A stretch of DNA of 64,000 nucleotides from GCA-2725625 sp964574215 (GCA_964574215.1 CAZNLR010000021.1:1-64000), one strand, 5' to 3'; positions 54,132 through 63,908 are shown, counted from the stretch's first letter. The notes: generated by a model not told the origin, from the sequence alone. Numbers and translations: made by a program.

Positions 54132-54779
54132 CTATTCGGCGTCCGGCTGGTTATCGGGCAGGGCCTTCTCGAAAGCGGGATGTGCCTGACAGATTTCCTC
54201 AATTTTCAGAATTCCGGGAAAATCGGAGAGATCGCATTTGTTCAGCCGGGCATTGGCGATTTGGGGAATAAGGCAGGCATCCGCCAGTGTCGGCTGGTCA
54301 CCATGGCTGTAGGCGCCCGTTTGCGGGCTGCCGACCAGATGTTTCTCATAAGCCGTGAAGGCCCGGTGAATCCAATGCTCAATCCAGACTTTACGGTTCT
54401 CCTCCGTCACCCCCATCTTGTCCACCAGATAAAGCCGGACGCTGAGATTATTCAAGGGATGAACATCGCAGGCGATCAGAAAGGCGAGCGACCGCACCCG
54501 TGCGCGGCCCGCAGCATCGGAAGGCAACAACGGCGGTTGCGGGTAGGTTTCGTTTAGATGCTCGAAAATCGCCATCGATTGCGTAATCGTAATATCTCCG
54601 TCAATCAATGTGGGGACCAGCATTTGCGGATTCAAAGCGGCATAGTCCGGCTTGAACTGTTCCCCGCCGTCCCGCACCAGATTGACGGGTATCTGCTCGT
54701 AATCCAGATTTTTCAGATTGAGGGCGATGCGCGTCCGGTAAGCGGCGCCGGATCGAAAATAATCATAAAGCTTGATCAT
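54132..54779 (-). CDS. maiA: Maleylacetoacetate isomerase (zeta-class GST)
   Basis: A 215-residue glutathione S-transferase of the zeta class. YFRSGAAYRTRIALNLKNL from residue 7 is the N-terminal glutathione site (the SSCS.R.RIAL motif of the family, here RSGAAYRTRIAL). NPQMLVPTLIDGD near residue 50 and the C-terminal helical domain complete the fold. It isomerises maleylacetoacetate to fumarylacetoacetate in tyrosine or gentisate breakdown. The pterin dehydratase gene nearby also fits phenylalanine use. It lies 17-20 bases after the BKACE gene and is probably co-transcribed. ATG 54779 preferred over GTG 54782. Confidence 0.88.
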   Translation of the reverse strand: MIKLYDYFRSGAAYRTRIALNLKNLDYEQIPVNLVRDGGEQFKPDYAALNPQMLVPTLIDGDITITQSMAIFEHLNETYPQPPLLPSDAAGRARVRSLAFLIACDVHPLNNLSVRLYLVDKMGVTEENRKVWIEHWIHRAFTAYEKHLVGSPQTGAYSHGDQPTLADACLIPQIANARLNKCDLSDFPGILKIEEICQAHPAFEKALPDNQPDAE

Positions 54780-54798
54780 CACGTTTCCTACATGTTGG

Positions 54799-55683
54799 TC
54801 AGACGAGTTTTTTAACGCCCAACATATCCCTCGCTTCGGCAGGGGTGGCCGGTTCCTTGCCCAGCGTTCGGAGGATGTTCACACCTTTTTCCACCAGGGC
54901 CGCGTTGCTGGGGGCGGGGACGCCTTTTTCTAGATAGAGGTTGTCCTCGAGACCCACACGCACCTGGCCGCCGAACAACGCCGCCTGCGCCAGCATGGGA
55001 AATTCGCCGGGACCGATGCCGAAAGACGCCCACATGGCGTCGGGTGGCAAATGGTCGCGCATGAACATCATGGATTCGGACGTCTGCTCCAATCCCCAGG
55101 GGATACCCAGGCAGATTTGAAAGAGGGCCGGCGAATCGATGATACCGTCGGCTACGAATTTTTTTGCCAGGCGCAGATGGCCCGTATCGAAGACCTCGAT
55201 TTCCGGTTTCGATCCGACCTCTTTCACCACGTCGGCCATTTTTTTCAGATGCTCGGGCGTGTTGAGGATGACGAAATCGCCGAAATTCATACTGCCGAAA
55301 TCGAGGGTGCAAAGCTCGGGCTTGTTTTCAATGATATGACGCATGCGGACATCCGGCGACTGCACCACCGAGGTACCCGTGGCGTCATCGTCGTCAGGCT
55401 CGCTCGGCGTATATCGGGCGCCATGGCCGCAGGTCAGATTGATGACCACGTCGGTGCCGTCTTCGCGGATACGGTCGACTACTTCTTTGTAGAGTACCGC
55501 ATCCATGCTCGGCGCGCCGGTTTCGGGGTCCCGAACATGGATGTGGACAACGGCGGCGCCGGCCTTCGCGGCATCAATGCCCGACTGGGCGATTTCGGCG
55601 GGCGTTATGGGTAAACCGGGATGTTTGGTCGGCGGAGTGACCGATCCGGTCAAGGCGCAGGTCAGGATCGTTTTTGAGGCCAT
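54799..55683 (-). CDS. BKACE-family 3-keto acid cleavage enzyme
   Basis: A 294-residue TIM-barrel Zn enzyme of the beta-keto acid cleavage family (3-keto-5-aminohexanoate cleavage and relatives). Zn ligands lie in VVHIHVRDPETG near residue 46. NLTCGHG near residue 83 is a usual substrate-loop place, and a C-terminal GLEDNLYL with Glu near 248 completes the site. It condenses a 3-keto acid with acetyl-CoA to give acetoacetate and a new acyl-CoA. Substrate class cannot be read directly. Probably in one transcript with maiA. Confidence 0.9.
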   Translation of the reverse strand: MASKTILTCALTGSVTPPTKHPGLPITPAEIAQSGIDAAKAGAAVVHIHVRDPETGAPSMDAVLYKEVVDRIREDGTDVVINLTCGHGARYTPSEPDDDDATGTSVVQSPDVRMRHIIENKPELCTLDFGSMNFGDFVILNTPEHLKKMADVVKEVGSKPEIEVFDTGHLRLAKKFVADGIIDSPALFQICLGIPWGLEQTSESMMFMRDHLPPDAMWASFGIGPGEFPMLAQAALFGGQVRVGLEDNLYLEKGVPAPSNAALVEKGVNILRTLGKEPATPAEARDMLGVKKLV

Positions 55684-55821
55684 TTACGTATCGCTCCCTA
55701 AAATTTCGTGACCAAACAATAAATCAAGCCTCACCGAGCGGCAACACGGCGATGACCGGTTGCCCATGAAAAATCGGCCCTCATGCATAACTGTAGGAGT
55801 GAAAATAGAACTGGCTCGCTA

Positions 55822-56157
55822 CTAGCCGCTCAACTGGTTGATCTTGGCTGCCAGAATAAAGTCGTTTTCGTGCAGCCCTTTGATCTTGTGGGTGTGGATT
55901 GAAATAACGCAATAACCCCAGCCGAATTCAATGTCGGGATGGTGTCCTTCCGTTTCGGCGATGGCGCCGGCCTGATTGACGAAATCGAGGGCCGCCTGGA
56001 AGTTTTCGAACGCGAAACGCCGCTCAATCCTTTTGCCGTCGTCTTTGAGGTCCCAGCCGGGCGTCTTACCGGCATAAATCTCTGCTTCCTTCGGTCCCAT
56101 GGGTGGAAAACCGCCCTGGCAAGGGGTGCAGGTTTTCGCCGTCAGTTGATCCGCCAT
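55822..56157 (-). CDS. phhB: Pterin-4a-carbinolamine dehydratase
   Basis: A 111-residue enzyme that regenerates dihydrobiopterin after phenylalanine hydroxylase. Conserved EGHHPDI near residue 70 and IHTHKIKGLHENDF near residue 87 hold the catalytic histidines. The N-terminal CTPCQGG is common in bacterial forms. No phenylalanine hydroxylase gene is in the window. Stand-alone gene on this strand, upstream of and divergent from the thiolase gene. Confidence 0.95.
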   Translation of the reverse strand: MADQLTAKTCTPCQGGFPPMGPKEAEIYAGKTPGWDLKDDGKRIERRFAFENFQAALDFVNQAGAIAETEGHHPDIEFGWGYCVISIHTHKIKGLHENDFILAAKINQLSG

Positions 56158-56343
56158 TGAACTTCCCCTTATCCGCTATCCGGTTGACTACAAACTAAAC
56201 ATTTAGGGGCGTCGGACCGAATTTTAAGCGGCAAAAATTCCCGGCGTCAATGGTTTGCGCCATTACCTTTCATTCTTTATGTTGCGGGCGATTATTTTTG
56301 ATTTATTTCCGCTGCAAGGAGATGGCCTCCAAAGCCAAAACTT

Positions 56344-57552
56344 ATGATGACCGAAGCCTATATTTGTGACGCAATTCGCACCCCCATCGGCCGCTATGCC
56401 GGCGCTCTGTCACCCTTGCGCGCCGATGACCTGGCCGCCCTTCCGATGATCGCCTTGAAAGAGCGCAATCCGGGCGTCGATTGGGAAAAGATGGATGACG
56501 TCATCTACGGTTGCGTCAATCAGGCCGGCGAAGACAACCGCAATGTCGCCCGCATGGCGCTCCTGCTGTCGGGCCTGCCGGATAAAATTCCGGGCGTCAC
56601 AGTCAATCGCCTGTGTGCATCGGGCATGCATGCCGTCGGCAGCGCCGCCCGCGCCATCAAATCCGATGAAGCCGATATGATGATTGCCGGCGGGGTGGAA
56701 AGCATGTCCCGGTCGCCCTTCGTCATGCCCAAGGCAACCAGCGGGTTCTCCCGCCAGGCTGAAATTTACGACACCACCATCGGCTGGCGGTTCGTCAATC
56801 CCAAGATGAAAGACCAATACGGCATCGATTCCATGGGAGAGACCGCCGAAAACGTTGCTGAGGAATATCAAATTTCCCGGGAGGATCAGGACGCATTCGC
56901 TCTTAAGAGCCAGCAAAAAACCGAAGCGGCCCAAAACGGCGGCCTGTTCGACGAAGAATTACTTCCGGTCACCATTCCCCAACGCCGCGGCGACGACATT
57001 ATTGTCGACCGGGATGAACACCCCCGCGCCGGATCGAATATGGAGGGGTTGGCAAAATTGAAACCTGCTTTCAGGGAAGGCGGTACCGTTACCGCCGGAA
57101 ACGCCTCGGGTGTCAATGACGGCGCCTGCGCTACGATTATCGCTTCGGAGAAAGCCGCCAAGGAGTATGATCTGGAACCCAAGGCGAGAATCCTTGGCAT
57201 GGCCGTCGCCGGGGTGGCCCCTCGGGTGATGGGTATCGGTCCCGTACCGTCGACCAAAAAGCTGCTGGACCGTCTGAGCTTGAAGATATCAGATTTTGAC
57301 ATCATCGAACTCAACGAAGCCTTTGCCGCCCAATCCCTGGCTGTGTTGCGTGATCTCGGTGTGGCCGATGATGACGAACGGGTAAACCCGCAGGGCGGCG
57401 CCATCGCTCTCGGCCATCCTTTGGGTGCCACCGGCGCGCGGTTGGCGACCACGGCCACGTATCAGCTGCAAAGGTCGGGTGGAAAATTAGCGCTCTGCAC
57501 CTTGTGCGTTGGTGTCGGCCAAGGCGCTTCTCTGGTGCTCGAAGCGGTTTAG
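56344..57552 (+). CDS. Acetyl-CoA acyltransferase / 3-oxoadipyl-CoA thiolase type
   Basis: A 402-residue thiolase. The nucleophile is Cys91 in NRLCASGMHAV; the C-terminal site has GGAIALGHPLGATGARL with the His and CTLCVGVGQGA with the second Cys. The start AYICDAIRTPIGRYAGALS and the overall pattern resemble PcaF-type beta-ketoadipyl-CoA thiolases more than FadA or AtoB, but this is a judgement by eye. It would release acetyl-CoA from a 3-oxoacyl-CoA, a fitting end step for the aromatic paths in this window. No pca genes nearby. Confidence 0.9.
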   Translation: MMTEAYICDAIRTPIGRYAGALSPLRADDLAALPMIALKERNPGVDWEKMDDVIYGCVNQAGEDNRNVARMALLLSGLPDKIPGVTVNRLCASGMHAVGSAARAIKSDEADMMIAGGVESMSRSPFVMPKATSGFSRQAEIYDTTIGWRFVNPKMKDQYGIDSMGETAENVAEEYQISREDQDAFALKSQQKTEAAQNGGLFDEELLPVTIPQRRGDDIIVDRDEHPRAGSNMEGLAKLKPAFREGGTVTAGNASGVNDGACATIIASEKAAKEYDLEPKARILGMAVAGVAPRVMGIGPVPSTKKLLDRLSLKISDFDIIELNEAFAAQSLAVLRDLGVADDDERVNPQGGAIALGHPLGATGARLATTATYQLQRSGGKLALCTLCVGVGQGASLVLEAV

Positions 57553-57746
57553 CGTCGATATTGGCGGCTTGACGGCGGACGGGATTTAGCACACTGTAAG
57601 TCACATAACAAAATATTCAATAGAGTTAAATTGCGAACATTTCCGGTCTAGGTCTGACGGTCATTCAACAATAATCTAAAGACGGAATAAGAAGCTCTCA
57701 GAGCCGAATCCTAGGACCGGAACAATAAGGGGTAAGAAACGCAAAT

Positions 57747-59045
57747 ATGGGTGCGTCATTTGCTATTGTCGGGTCCGGTCCATCCGGGATGTATGCTGCC
57801 GATGCTCTAATCAAACATTTTCCGGATTGCCAGGTGGACGTTTTTGATAAATGCGCCATGCCGTTCGGCTTGATCCGGTTCGGCGTGGCGCCCGATCATT
57901 TCCGGACGAAGAATACCGCCCGGCAGTACGCCAGAACCATGGAACTGGGGCACGTCCGCTTTCTCGGTAACGTCAATATCGGGCGCGATCTTACTGTGCG
58001 GGAATTGGAAGACAATTACGATGCGGTGGTTGTGGCCATCGGCGCCTACAATGACCGCAAACTCGGTATCCCGGGAGAAAACCTGCCGGGCGTCTATGGC
58101 GCCTGCGCATTCGTCGGCTGGTACAACGGACATTTCGAGTATCGGGATTTGAATCCCATGCTGGATGGTGAAGGCATGGCGGTGATCGGCATCGGTAATG
58201 TCGCTTTGGACGTCGCCCGGGTCATCGCCAAAACCCGGGAGGAAATGCGCGACACCGACATTTGCGCCCACGCCCTCGACGCCATTCAGGATATGCCGGT
58301 TAAAGACGTTCACATGTTTGGCCGGCGGGGACCCGTGGAAGCCGGGTTCACCACCAAGGAATTGGTGGAGATCGTCGATCTGGAGAGGTGCGCCGTTGAA
58401 GTCGACGGCGGGCAAATTCCCGACCAAGTCGACGGTGATTTCGATGGGCGGGAAAGGACCCGCAAGGAGAAAAACCTCGAAGTTCTGCGTCAATTGGCGG
58501 CGCAAAATAAGCCGGAAAAGCCGGTGAAGATGCATGTCCAGTTTTATGCGTCACCCAAGGAAATTCTGGGAACCGACCGGGTCGAGGCGATCGTGATGGA
58601 GCGCACCGCCGTGGTCAACGGGCGCGCAGTCAGCACGGGTGAAACCTTCGAAGTACCCTGCTGCTCTGTCGTAACGGCCATCGGGTATTTTACCGATCCG
58701 CCCAAGGGGCTGCCCCTGGACGGCGCCACCATCGACAATGTTTATGGCCGGGTCCGGTCGGGCGTTTATGTGGTCGGTTGGGCCAAGCGGGGGTCATCGG
58801 GCACCATTCCGACCAACGGACCCGATTCCAGAAGCGTGGTCGACCTTCTGGTTAATGACTTGGATAAAGTGGGTAAGCCGGGCGGGGAGGTCATCGACGC
58901 CCTGCTCACCAAACGGGAGGTCCGGGTCATCGATTTTGAGGACGCCAAAAAAATCCGCGCCGCCGAAATCGAGCGGGCGACGGACGGCCATCCTCAGGAG
59001 AAATTCACCCGATTGGACGAGGTGCTGGCCGTACTGGGCGACTAG
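57747..59045 (+). CDS. fprA: Adrenodoxin-reductase-type ferredoxin--NADP+ reductase
   Basis: A 432-residue flavoprotein of the FprA/adrenodoxin reductase type. FAD site: AIVGSGPSGMYAADAL from residue 6. NADP site: GIGNVALDVARV near residue 148. GLIRFGVAPDH near residue 41 and KRGSSGTIPTNGPDS near 348 are family marks. It moves electrons between NADPH and a ferredoxin, and could feed a monooxygenase or FeS enzyme. No ferredoxin gene next to it. ATG 57747 used; the ribosome site is weak. Confidence 0.92.
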   Translation: MGASFAIVGSGPSGMYAADALIKHFPDCQVDVFDKCAMPFGLIRFGVAPDHFRTKNTARQYARTMELGHVRFLGNVNIGRDLTVRELEDNYDAVVVAIGAYNDRKLGIPGENLPGVYGACAFVGWYNGHFEYRDLNPMLDGEGMAVIGIGNVALDVARVIAKTREEMRDTDICAHALDAIQDMPVKDVHMFGRRGPVEAGFTTKELVEIVDLERCAVEVDGGQIPDQVDGDFDGRERTRKEKNLEVLRQLAAQNKPEKPVKMHVQFYASPKEILGTDRVEAIVMERTAVVNGRAVSTGETFEVPCCSVVTAIGYFTDPPKGLPLDGATIDNVYGRVRSGVYVVGWAKRGSSGTIPTNGPDSRSVVDLLVNDLDKVGKPGGEVIDALLTKREVRVIDFEDAKKIRAAEIERATDGHPQEKFTRLDEVLAVLGD

Positions 59046-59069
59046 CGGCTGGTATCATGGGGCGGCGCT

Positions 59070-59399
59070 TTGCTTGAGTGGTATGTACTATCCGTTGTCG
59101 GATTTGCGCTCGGTTTCGATCAGCACCGGTCGGTGCTGATCGCCAAGTATCCCTATCCTGCAATCGGGCTGATGCCCGTTATTTTCGATGCGGCGGCCTG
59201 GCTGGGCGGCGTCGGCACCTTGGCCATGCTCATTGCCGGATTCTTTTTCGGCAGCTGGTGGTGGCCGCTGTTGGCGATGGCTGTGGGGACGGGTGTCAAC
59301 TTTGTCGGCCGGACCGTGATGCCGATGGAATTGCGCTGGGTGTCTTCCATTTCGGCGACCCTCTTAGGATTTATCGCCACCGTCATCTTTTTCCGCTAA
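59070..59399 (+). CDS. Small membrane protein, function unknown
   Basis: A 109-residue hydrophobic product with about four membrane segments; family not recognised. No ATG starts it: TTG at 59070 (preceded by GGGGC) is the first usual start, and the frame is open upstream to the stop of the previous gene. The C-terminal end overlaps the 3' end of prmA on the other strand (59383-59399). Coding is supported by clear membrane-helix composition rather than by homology, so confidence is moderate. Confidence 0.55.
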   Translation: MLEWYVLSVVGFALGFDQHRSVLIAKYPYPAIGLMPVIFDAAAWLGGVGTLAMLIAGFFFGSWWWPLLAMAVGTGVNFVGRTVMPMELRWVSSISATLLGFIATVIFFR

Positions 59400-60195
59400 C
59401 TAGATGAGCCCTGCGGCAATTTTTTTTCATTACCAATGTCAGCCAGCCATCAACCACAATCCGGTCATGCAGAATCAATCCTTGCCGCCGGTGGGCCGCC
59501 AGAACCTGGTAACCGTCTTTTAATAGGAGTCCGGAAAGTATCGCTGTTCCGCCGGGCAATAAATGGTGGGCCAGGTCCGCGGCCATCCGCATCAGGGGAC
59601 GGGCGAGAATATTGCTGACGATAAGATCGTAACTGCTGGATATTACTGTCCGATGGGCATACCCCGTCGCTTTTATCGCCCTGATCGATTTCGTCTTTCC
59701 GTTCCGGGCGGCATTCGCCGCCGTTACCATGACGGCATCGGGGTCGAAATCGGCGGCGAGGATTGTCGCCGGCCAGCGCTTGGCAATGGCGACGGACAGA
59801 ATGCCCGACCCGCATCCCATGTCGAGGGCTCGATTGACCGCTCTGTCCCGCAAGGAATCGATAGCCCGCAGGCATCCCAGGGTGGAGCCGTGATCGCCCG
59901 ACCCGAAAGCGATACCGGCGGGAATGCAGAGGCCCAATTTTCCGGCGGGAACAGGCCCGTTATACTCCGAACCAAAGACGAAAAACCGGCCTGCGGTTTG
60001 GGGCGGAAATTGTTTGATATTCTCCGCCACCCAATTGCGGTTGGCGATCCGGGAGATGTCGAACTCCGGTAAAGCAGCGCCGCAGGCCTTGGCGGCTTCC
60101 GTCAGAGCTATTTCAACGGTTGTTTCATCGGGTTGGTGATCGGAGAAACCATGGATTTCAGCGAGACTGTCCTCCTCCCGGACGGTCCAGGACAC
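59383..60195 (-). CDS. prmA: Ribosomal protein L11 methyltransferase, start uncertain
   Basis: Methylates ribosomal protein L11 with SAM. The catalytic domain is complete: FGSGDHGSTLGCL near residue 97, LDMGCGSGILSVA near 121 and SNILARPL near 193. GTG 60195 is the first usual start, but the protein similarity runs on upstream: codons 60196-60291 read EILYRITLSTAKGNAEVFAG, the normal N-terminal beginning of PrmA. That part has no ATG, GTG or TTG, only ATC, ATT and CTG. An ATG at 60305 is in a different frame. So either a rare start codon is used or one base is wrong near 60290-60300. Confidence 0.88.
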   Translation of the reverse strand: MSWTVREEDSLAEIHGFSDHQPDETTVEIALTEAAKACGAALPEFDISRIANRNWVAENIKQFPPQTAGRFFVFGSEYNGPVPAGKLGLCIPAGIAFGSGDHGSTLGCLRAIDSLRDRAVNRALDMGCGSGILSVAIAKRWPATILAADFDPDAVMVTAANAARNGKTKSIRAIKATGYAHRTVISSSYDLIVSNILARPLMRMAADLAHHLLPGGTAILSGLLLKDGYQVLAAHRRQGLILHDRIVVDGWLTLVMKKNCRRAHLVSGKR

Positions 60196-60325
60196 CGATT
60201 GGCAAAATAGTTCGACGGCCCCGGCGAATACCTCGGCGTTTCCCTTCGCCGTCGACAGAGTAATCCGATAAAGAATTTCGGGTTCGATGGATTAGCTCCC
60301 GTCATTGTATCCGTTGGGGCTACCG

Positions 60326-62638
60326 CTAGGCCGGTTCGACGAAACTGTCGATGACCTTTTTGGTGCCGGCTTTCTCGAAGGCGACCTCCAGTTTGCTGCC
60401 GTCGGCGGCAACCACTTTACCGTAGCCGAATTTCTGGTGAAAGATGCGGCTGCCGACGGCGAATTTTCCGTCATCCTTTTTCGACGGTGTTAGCCAGACC
60501 TCACCGTCGATCACTGTGCCGTCTCTGGCGTGTCCGCGCCGCCTTGGTGTATTGAATGCGGGAGAGTCGAAGGCAGAAGATTCGAGGCGGGCCGTACCGC
60601 TGGAATCCCTGAGGCCCGAGCGGGCGCCGATGCCGCCGTAAAGTCCCTGATCGCTGGCTTGCTCCACGTGGTCTTCGGGAAGCTCTTCGATAAAGCGCGA
60701 CGGTAGGGAATTTTGCCATTGATTGTAGATGCGGCGGTTGGCGGCATAGAGAATGTTGGCTTCCTTACGGGCCCGCGTCACGCCTACATAGGCGAGGCGG
60801 CGTTCCTCCTCCAATCCCTTTATTCCTTCTTCATCTAGGCTTCGTTGATGGGGAAACAGCCCTTCCTCCCATCCGGGCAGGAAGACGGTGTCGAACTCCA
60901 ACCCCTTGGCGGCGTGAAGGGTCATCAGGCTGACCTTGTCTTCGGTTTTATTTTCCTCGTTCTCCATCACCAGGCTGACATGCTCGAGAAACCCCTGGAG
61001 ATTTTCGAATTCGGCCAGACCGGCGACCAGTTCCTTTAGGTTTTCCAGCCGCCCCGGCGCCTCGGGGGTTTTGTCCCGCATCCACATTTCCGTGTAGCCA
61101 GATTCGTCCAGAATGATTGCCGCCAGCTCGTCATGGGGCAGGTTGCTCATGGTTGACCGCCAGCGCTCGAAATCCTGGATCAGGCTGATGATGGTGGACC
61201 GCGCCTTGGGTTTGATTTCGTCCGTTTCGGTGATCAGCCGGGCGGCTTCGTACATGGGCATGCCTTCGGCGCGGGCCAGATGGTGGATGGATTGAACGGT
61301 CGCTTTGCCGAGACCGCGCTTGGGAACGTTGATGATCCGCTCGAAGGCGAGATCATCGTCGGGGCTGACCACCACCCGGAGATAGGCGATGGCGTCGCGG
61401 GTTTCCTGGCGTTCGTAAAACCGGGGGCCGCCGATCACCCGATAGGGCACGCCCAAAGTGATCAACCGTTCTTCGAATTCGCGGGTCTGGAACCCGGCGC
61501 GGATCAAGACGGCGATTTCCTCCAGGGACTGACCTTTGGCCTGGCGGGCTTCGATTTCCTCGCCGACCACGCGGGCTTCCTCTTCGCCATCCCAAACGCC
61601 CCTGATGGTCACCTTGTCGCCGGCATCGATGCCCGTCCACAGGGTCTTTCCCAAACGGCCTTCATTGTGGGCGATCAGGCCCGAGGCGGCGGCCAGGATG
61701 TGGGGCGTCGAGCGATAATTCTGTTCCAGTCTGATAACCTGTGCGCCAGAAAAATCCTTTTCAAACCGGAGAATGTTGCCGACTTCTGCGCCTCGCCAGG
61801 AGTAAATCGATTGATCGTCGTCGCCAACGCAGCAGATGTTCTTGTACTCCTGGGCCAGCAAACGCAGCCAGAGATACTGGGCCACATTGGTGTCCTGGTA
61901 TTCGTCCACCAACAGGTAGCGGAATTTCATTTGGTAGTCGTGCAGAATATCGGGATAGTCGGTGAACAGCGTCAGGCAATGAAGCAGGAGATCACCGAAA
62001 TCGGCGGCGTTGAGCTGCTTAAGCCGATCCTGGTATTCCCGGTAAAGACCCGCCAGCACACCTTCAGCCATATCGGCGTCTTCCTCGCCGGATATTTTTT
62101 CCGGGGTCAGGCCCCGGTCTTTCCACCGCTGGATGACCGCCATCAATGCCCGGGCCGGCCATTTTTTGTCATCGATCTGATGGCCTTCCATGAGCTGCTT
62201 GAGCAGACGCACCTGATCGTCGGCATCAAGAATGGTGAAATTACTTTTCAGCCCGACCGCTTCCGCGTGGCTGCGCAAAATGCGGGCGCCCAGTGCGTGA
62301 AAGGTTCCCAGCCACCAGCCCTCTACCGGCCGTCCGGTCATCGCCGCCACCCGGTCTTTCATTTCCCGTGCCGCCTTGTTGGTGAAGGTGACCGCCATGA
62401 TATCCCAAGGGCGGGCTTTTCCCTGGACCAGGATGTGGGCCAACCGGGTGGTCAGCACCCGGGTCTTACCCGTGCCGGCGCCGGCCAGCACCAGCACCGG
62501 GCCGTCAATGGCATCGACGGCCCGGCGCTGATCCTCATTCAGTCCTTTCAGATATCGCGTATCGGAAGAGGCGGCTGGCCCCGAAGTGGTTTTAGGCGGC
62601 GTTTCGGGCTCGTCAGAAAGTTCAAATTGATCCGGCAT
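60326..62638 (-). CDS. uvrD: UvrD/PcrA-type ATP-dependent DNA helicase
   Basis: A 770-residue superfamily 1A 3'-5' helicase. Motif I is AGAGTGKTRVL near residue 54; motif II is LVDEYQDTN near 247; motif III GDDDQSIYSWRGAE near 275; motif IV region LEQNYRST near 303; motif VI VGVTRARKE near 625. The C-terminal KFGYGKVVAADGSKLEVAF matches the PcrA/UvrD Tudor-like end that binds RNA polymerase. Length is normal. Functions in excision repair and replication restart. Diverges from the HtrA-like gene. Confidence 0.95.
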   Translation of the reverse strand: MPDQFELSDEPETPPKTTSGPAASSDTRYLKGLNEDQRRAVDAIDGPVLVLAGAGTGKTRVLTTRLAHILVQGKARPWDIMAVTFTNKAAREMKDRVAAMTGRPVEGWWLGTFHALGARILRSHAEAVGLKSNFTILDADDQVRLLKQLMEGHQIDDKKWPARALMAVIQRWKDRGLTPEKISGEEDADMAEGVLAGLYREYQDRLKQLNAADFGDLLLHCLTLFTDYPDILHDYQMKFRYLLVDEYQDTNVAQYLWLRLLAQEYKNICCVGDDDQSIYSWRGAEVGNILRFEKDFSGAQVIRLEQNYRSTPHILAAASGLIAHNEGRLGKTLWTGIDAGDKVTIRGVWDGEEEARVVGEEIEARQAKGQSLEEIAVLIRAGFQTREFEERLITLGVPYRVIGGPRFYERQETRDAIAYLRVVVSPDDDLAFERIINVPKRGLGKATVQSIHHLARAEGMPMYEAARLITETDEIKPKARSTIISLIQDFERWRSTMSNLPHDELAAIILDESGYTEMWMRDKTPEAPGRLENLKELVAGLAEFENLQGFLEHVSLVMENEENKTEDKVSLMTLHAAKGLEFDTVFLPGWEEGLFPHQRSLDEEGIKGLEEERRLAYVGVTRARKEANILYAANRRIYNQWQNSLPSRFIEELPEDHVEQASDQGLYGGIGARSGLRDSSGTARLESSAFDSPAFNTPRRRGHARDGTVIDGEVWLTPSKKDDGKFAVGSRIFHQKFGYGKVVAADGSKLEVAFEKAGTKKVIDSFVEPA

Positions 62639-62812
62639 AGGGCCATTATATCACGCCAATACCGCTGGCCCAGAGAAAGGTATGGGAAAGGTAGGGGAAA
62701 GCCATGCTCTACAAATTTTCGTGTGCGCTTCATATAGGCTTTGACACTTCAATCCATTGATATCAGGCTCTACGAGATTCCTTTTGAATTTTGCTTATTA
62801 ACGGACGAATCG

Positions 62813-63826
62813 ATGAACAGAATCAGGCAATATTTAAACTCGGGTTTTCTGCTAGCGGGTGTATTTACCGCATTCGTGTTTTTAGCCTCACCCGCTTTCA
62901 GCGTCGAAAAAAATATATTGCAGGCGGTCGTCCATATTCGGGCGACCATACCGCCGGACGCCCGTACCGCCCGCTTTCTTGGCACCGACCGTCAGGGCAG
63001 CGGGGTCATCATCGACAATGAGGGGTTGGTACTCACCATCGGTTATTTGATTCTGGAAGCCGATGGCGCCATCGTAACGGCGTCCAACGGTGAACAGACA
63101 CCCGCCAAGATCGTGGCCTACGATCACCACACCGGCTTTGGTTTGCTGCGGATGGCCAAAAAACCCACCGTCGCGCCGATGCGTCTGGGAAATTCTGGTC
63201 ACCTTGGGATTCAGGATACGGTTCTGATCGCCAGCCGGGGCGGCCAACAGCCGGTGATCGCCGCCCGGGTGGTGTCGCGCCGGGTATTTACCGGCTACTG
63301 GGAATACATGCTGGACCGGGCCATTTTTACGGTACCGCCCCATGGTTTCCACAGCGGCGCGGCTCTGGTGGGTGAGGATGGCAGACTGCTCGCCATCGGT
63401 TCGCTTTTGGTGAGTGATGCGGTAGCGCCGAAACTGCATTCGCCCGGTAACATGTTCGTGCCCATCGACGAGCTTAAACCGGTACTGGCCGAACTGCTGG
63501 AGCACGGCAGGCGGCAGAGTCCGCCCCGGCCCTGGATCGGCGCCAATACCGAGGAATTTCACGGTCGCCTCGCCGTCATCAGAATAACGCCGGGCGGACC
63601 GGCTGCCAAAGCCGGTATCGAGGTGGGGGACCTGATCCTGGGAATCGGTTCGAAACCCATCCGTAGCCAGGAGGATTTTTACCGCAAGCTTTGGGCTACC
63701 GGCCAGGCGGGGGTCTCGGTCCAGTTGAAGGTCCTGCCCAAGAACCAGAACGAAGTTGCCATCAAAGAATTCACGGTCCGAACTCAGGACCGCTACGATT
63801 GGCTTAAATTAAAAAGAAGTTTGTAA
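62813..63826 (+). CDS. HtrA-like periplasmic protein with degenerate protease triad and PDZ domain
   Basis: A 337-residue product from ATG 62813, which gives a clean Sec signal peptide (LLAGVFTAFVFLASPAFS); the frame extends to 62741. The trypsin-like domain keeps the fold marks but the His is lost: LVLTIGYLILEAD stands where HtrA has V.TN.HV. The Asp is also lost (DHHTGFGLLRM, Gly at the D of TDLAVL). A Ser remains in FHSGAALVGEDG. A PDZ domain follows (about 250-325, with PGGPAAKAGIEVGDLILGI). It is probably a non-catalytic binding or regulatory protein in the periplasm. Confidence 0.85.
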   Translation: MNRIRQYLNSGFLLAGVFTAFVFLASPAFSVEKNILQAVVHIRATIPPDARTARFLGTDRQGSGVIIDNEGLVLTIGYLILEADGAIVTASNGEQTPAKIVAYDHHTGFGLLRMAKKPTVAPMRLGNSGHLGIQDTVLIASRGGQQPVIAARVVSRRVFTGYWEYMLDRAIFTVPPHGFHSGAALVGEDGRLLAIGSLLVSDAVAPKLHSPGNMFVPIDELKPVLAELLEHGRRQSPPRPWIGANTEEFHGRLAVIRITPGGPAAKAGIEVGDLILGIGSKPIRSQEDFYRKLWATGQAGVSVQLKVLPKNQNEVAIKEFTVRTQDRYDWLKLKRSL

Positions 63827-63908
63827 GATTTGCTGCCCCTCAGACGCCGGGCGTTCGCTCCGCTCTCTTGGCTTACGCGCCATTAGGCGCGACGCGCACT
63901 TGCACTTG

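Noticed and set aside
61280..62737. Long open frame antisense to the helicase gene
   Set aside because: Shadow frame with no family features; the helicase motifs on the other strand are complete.
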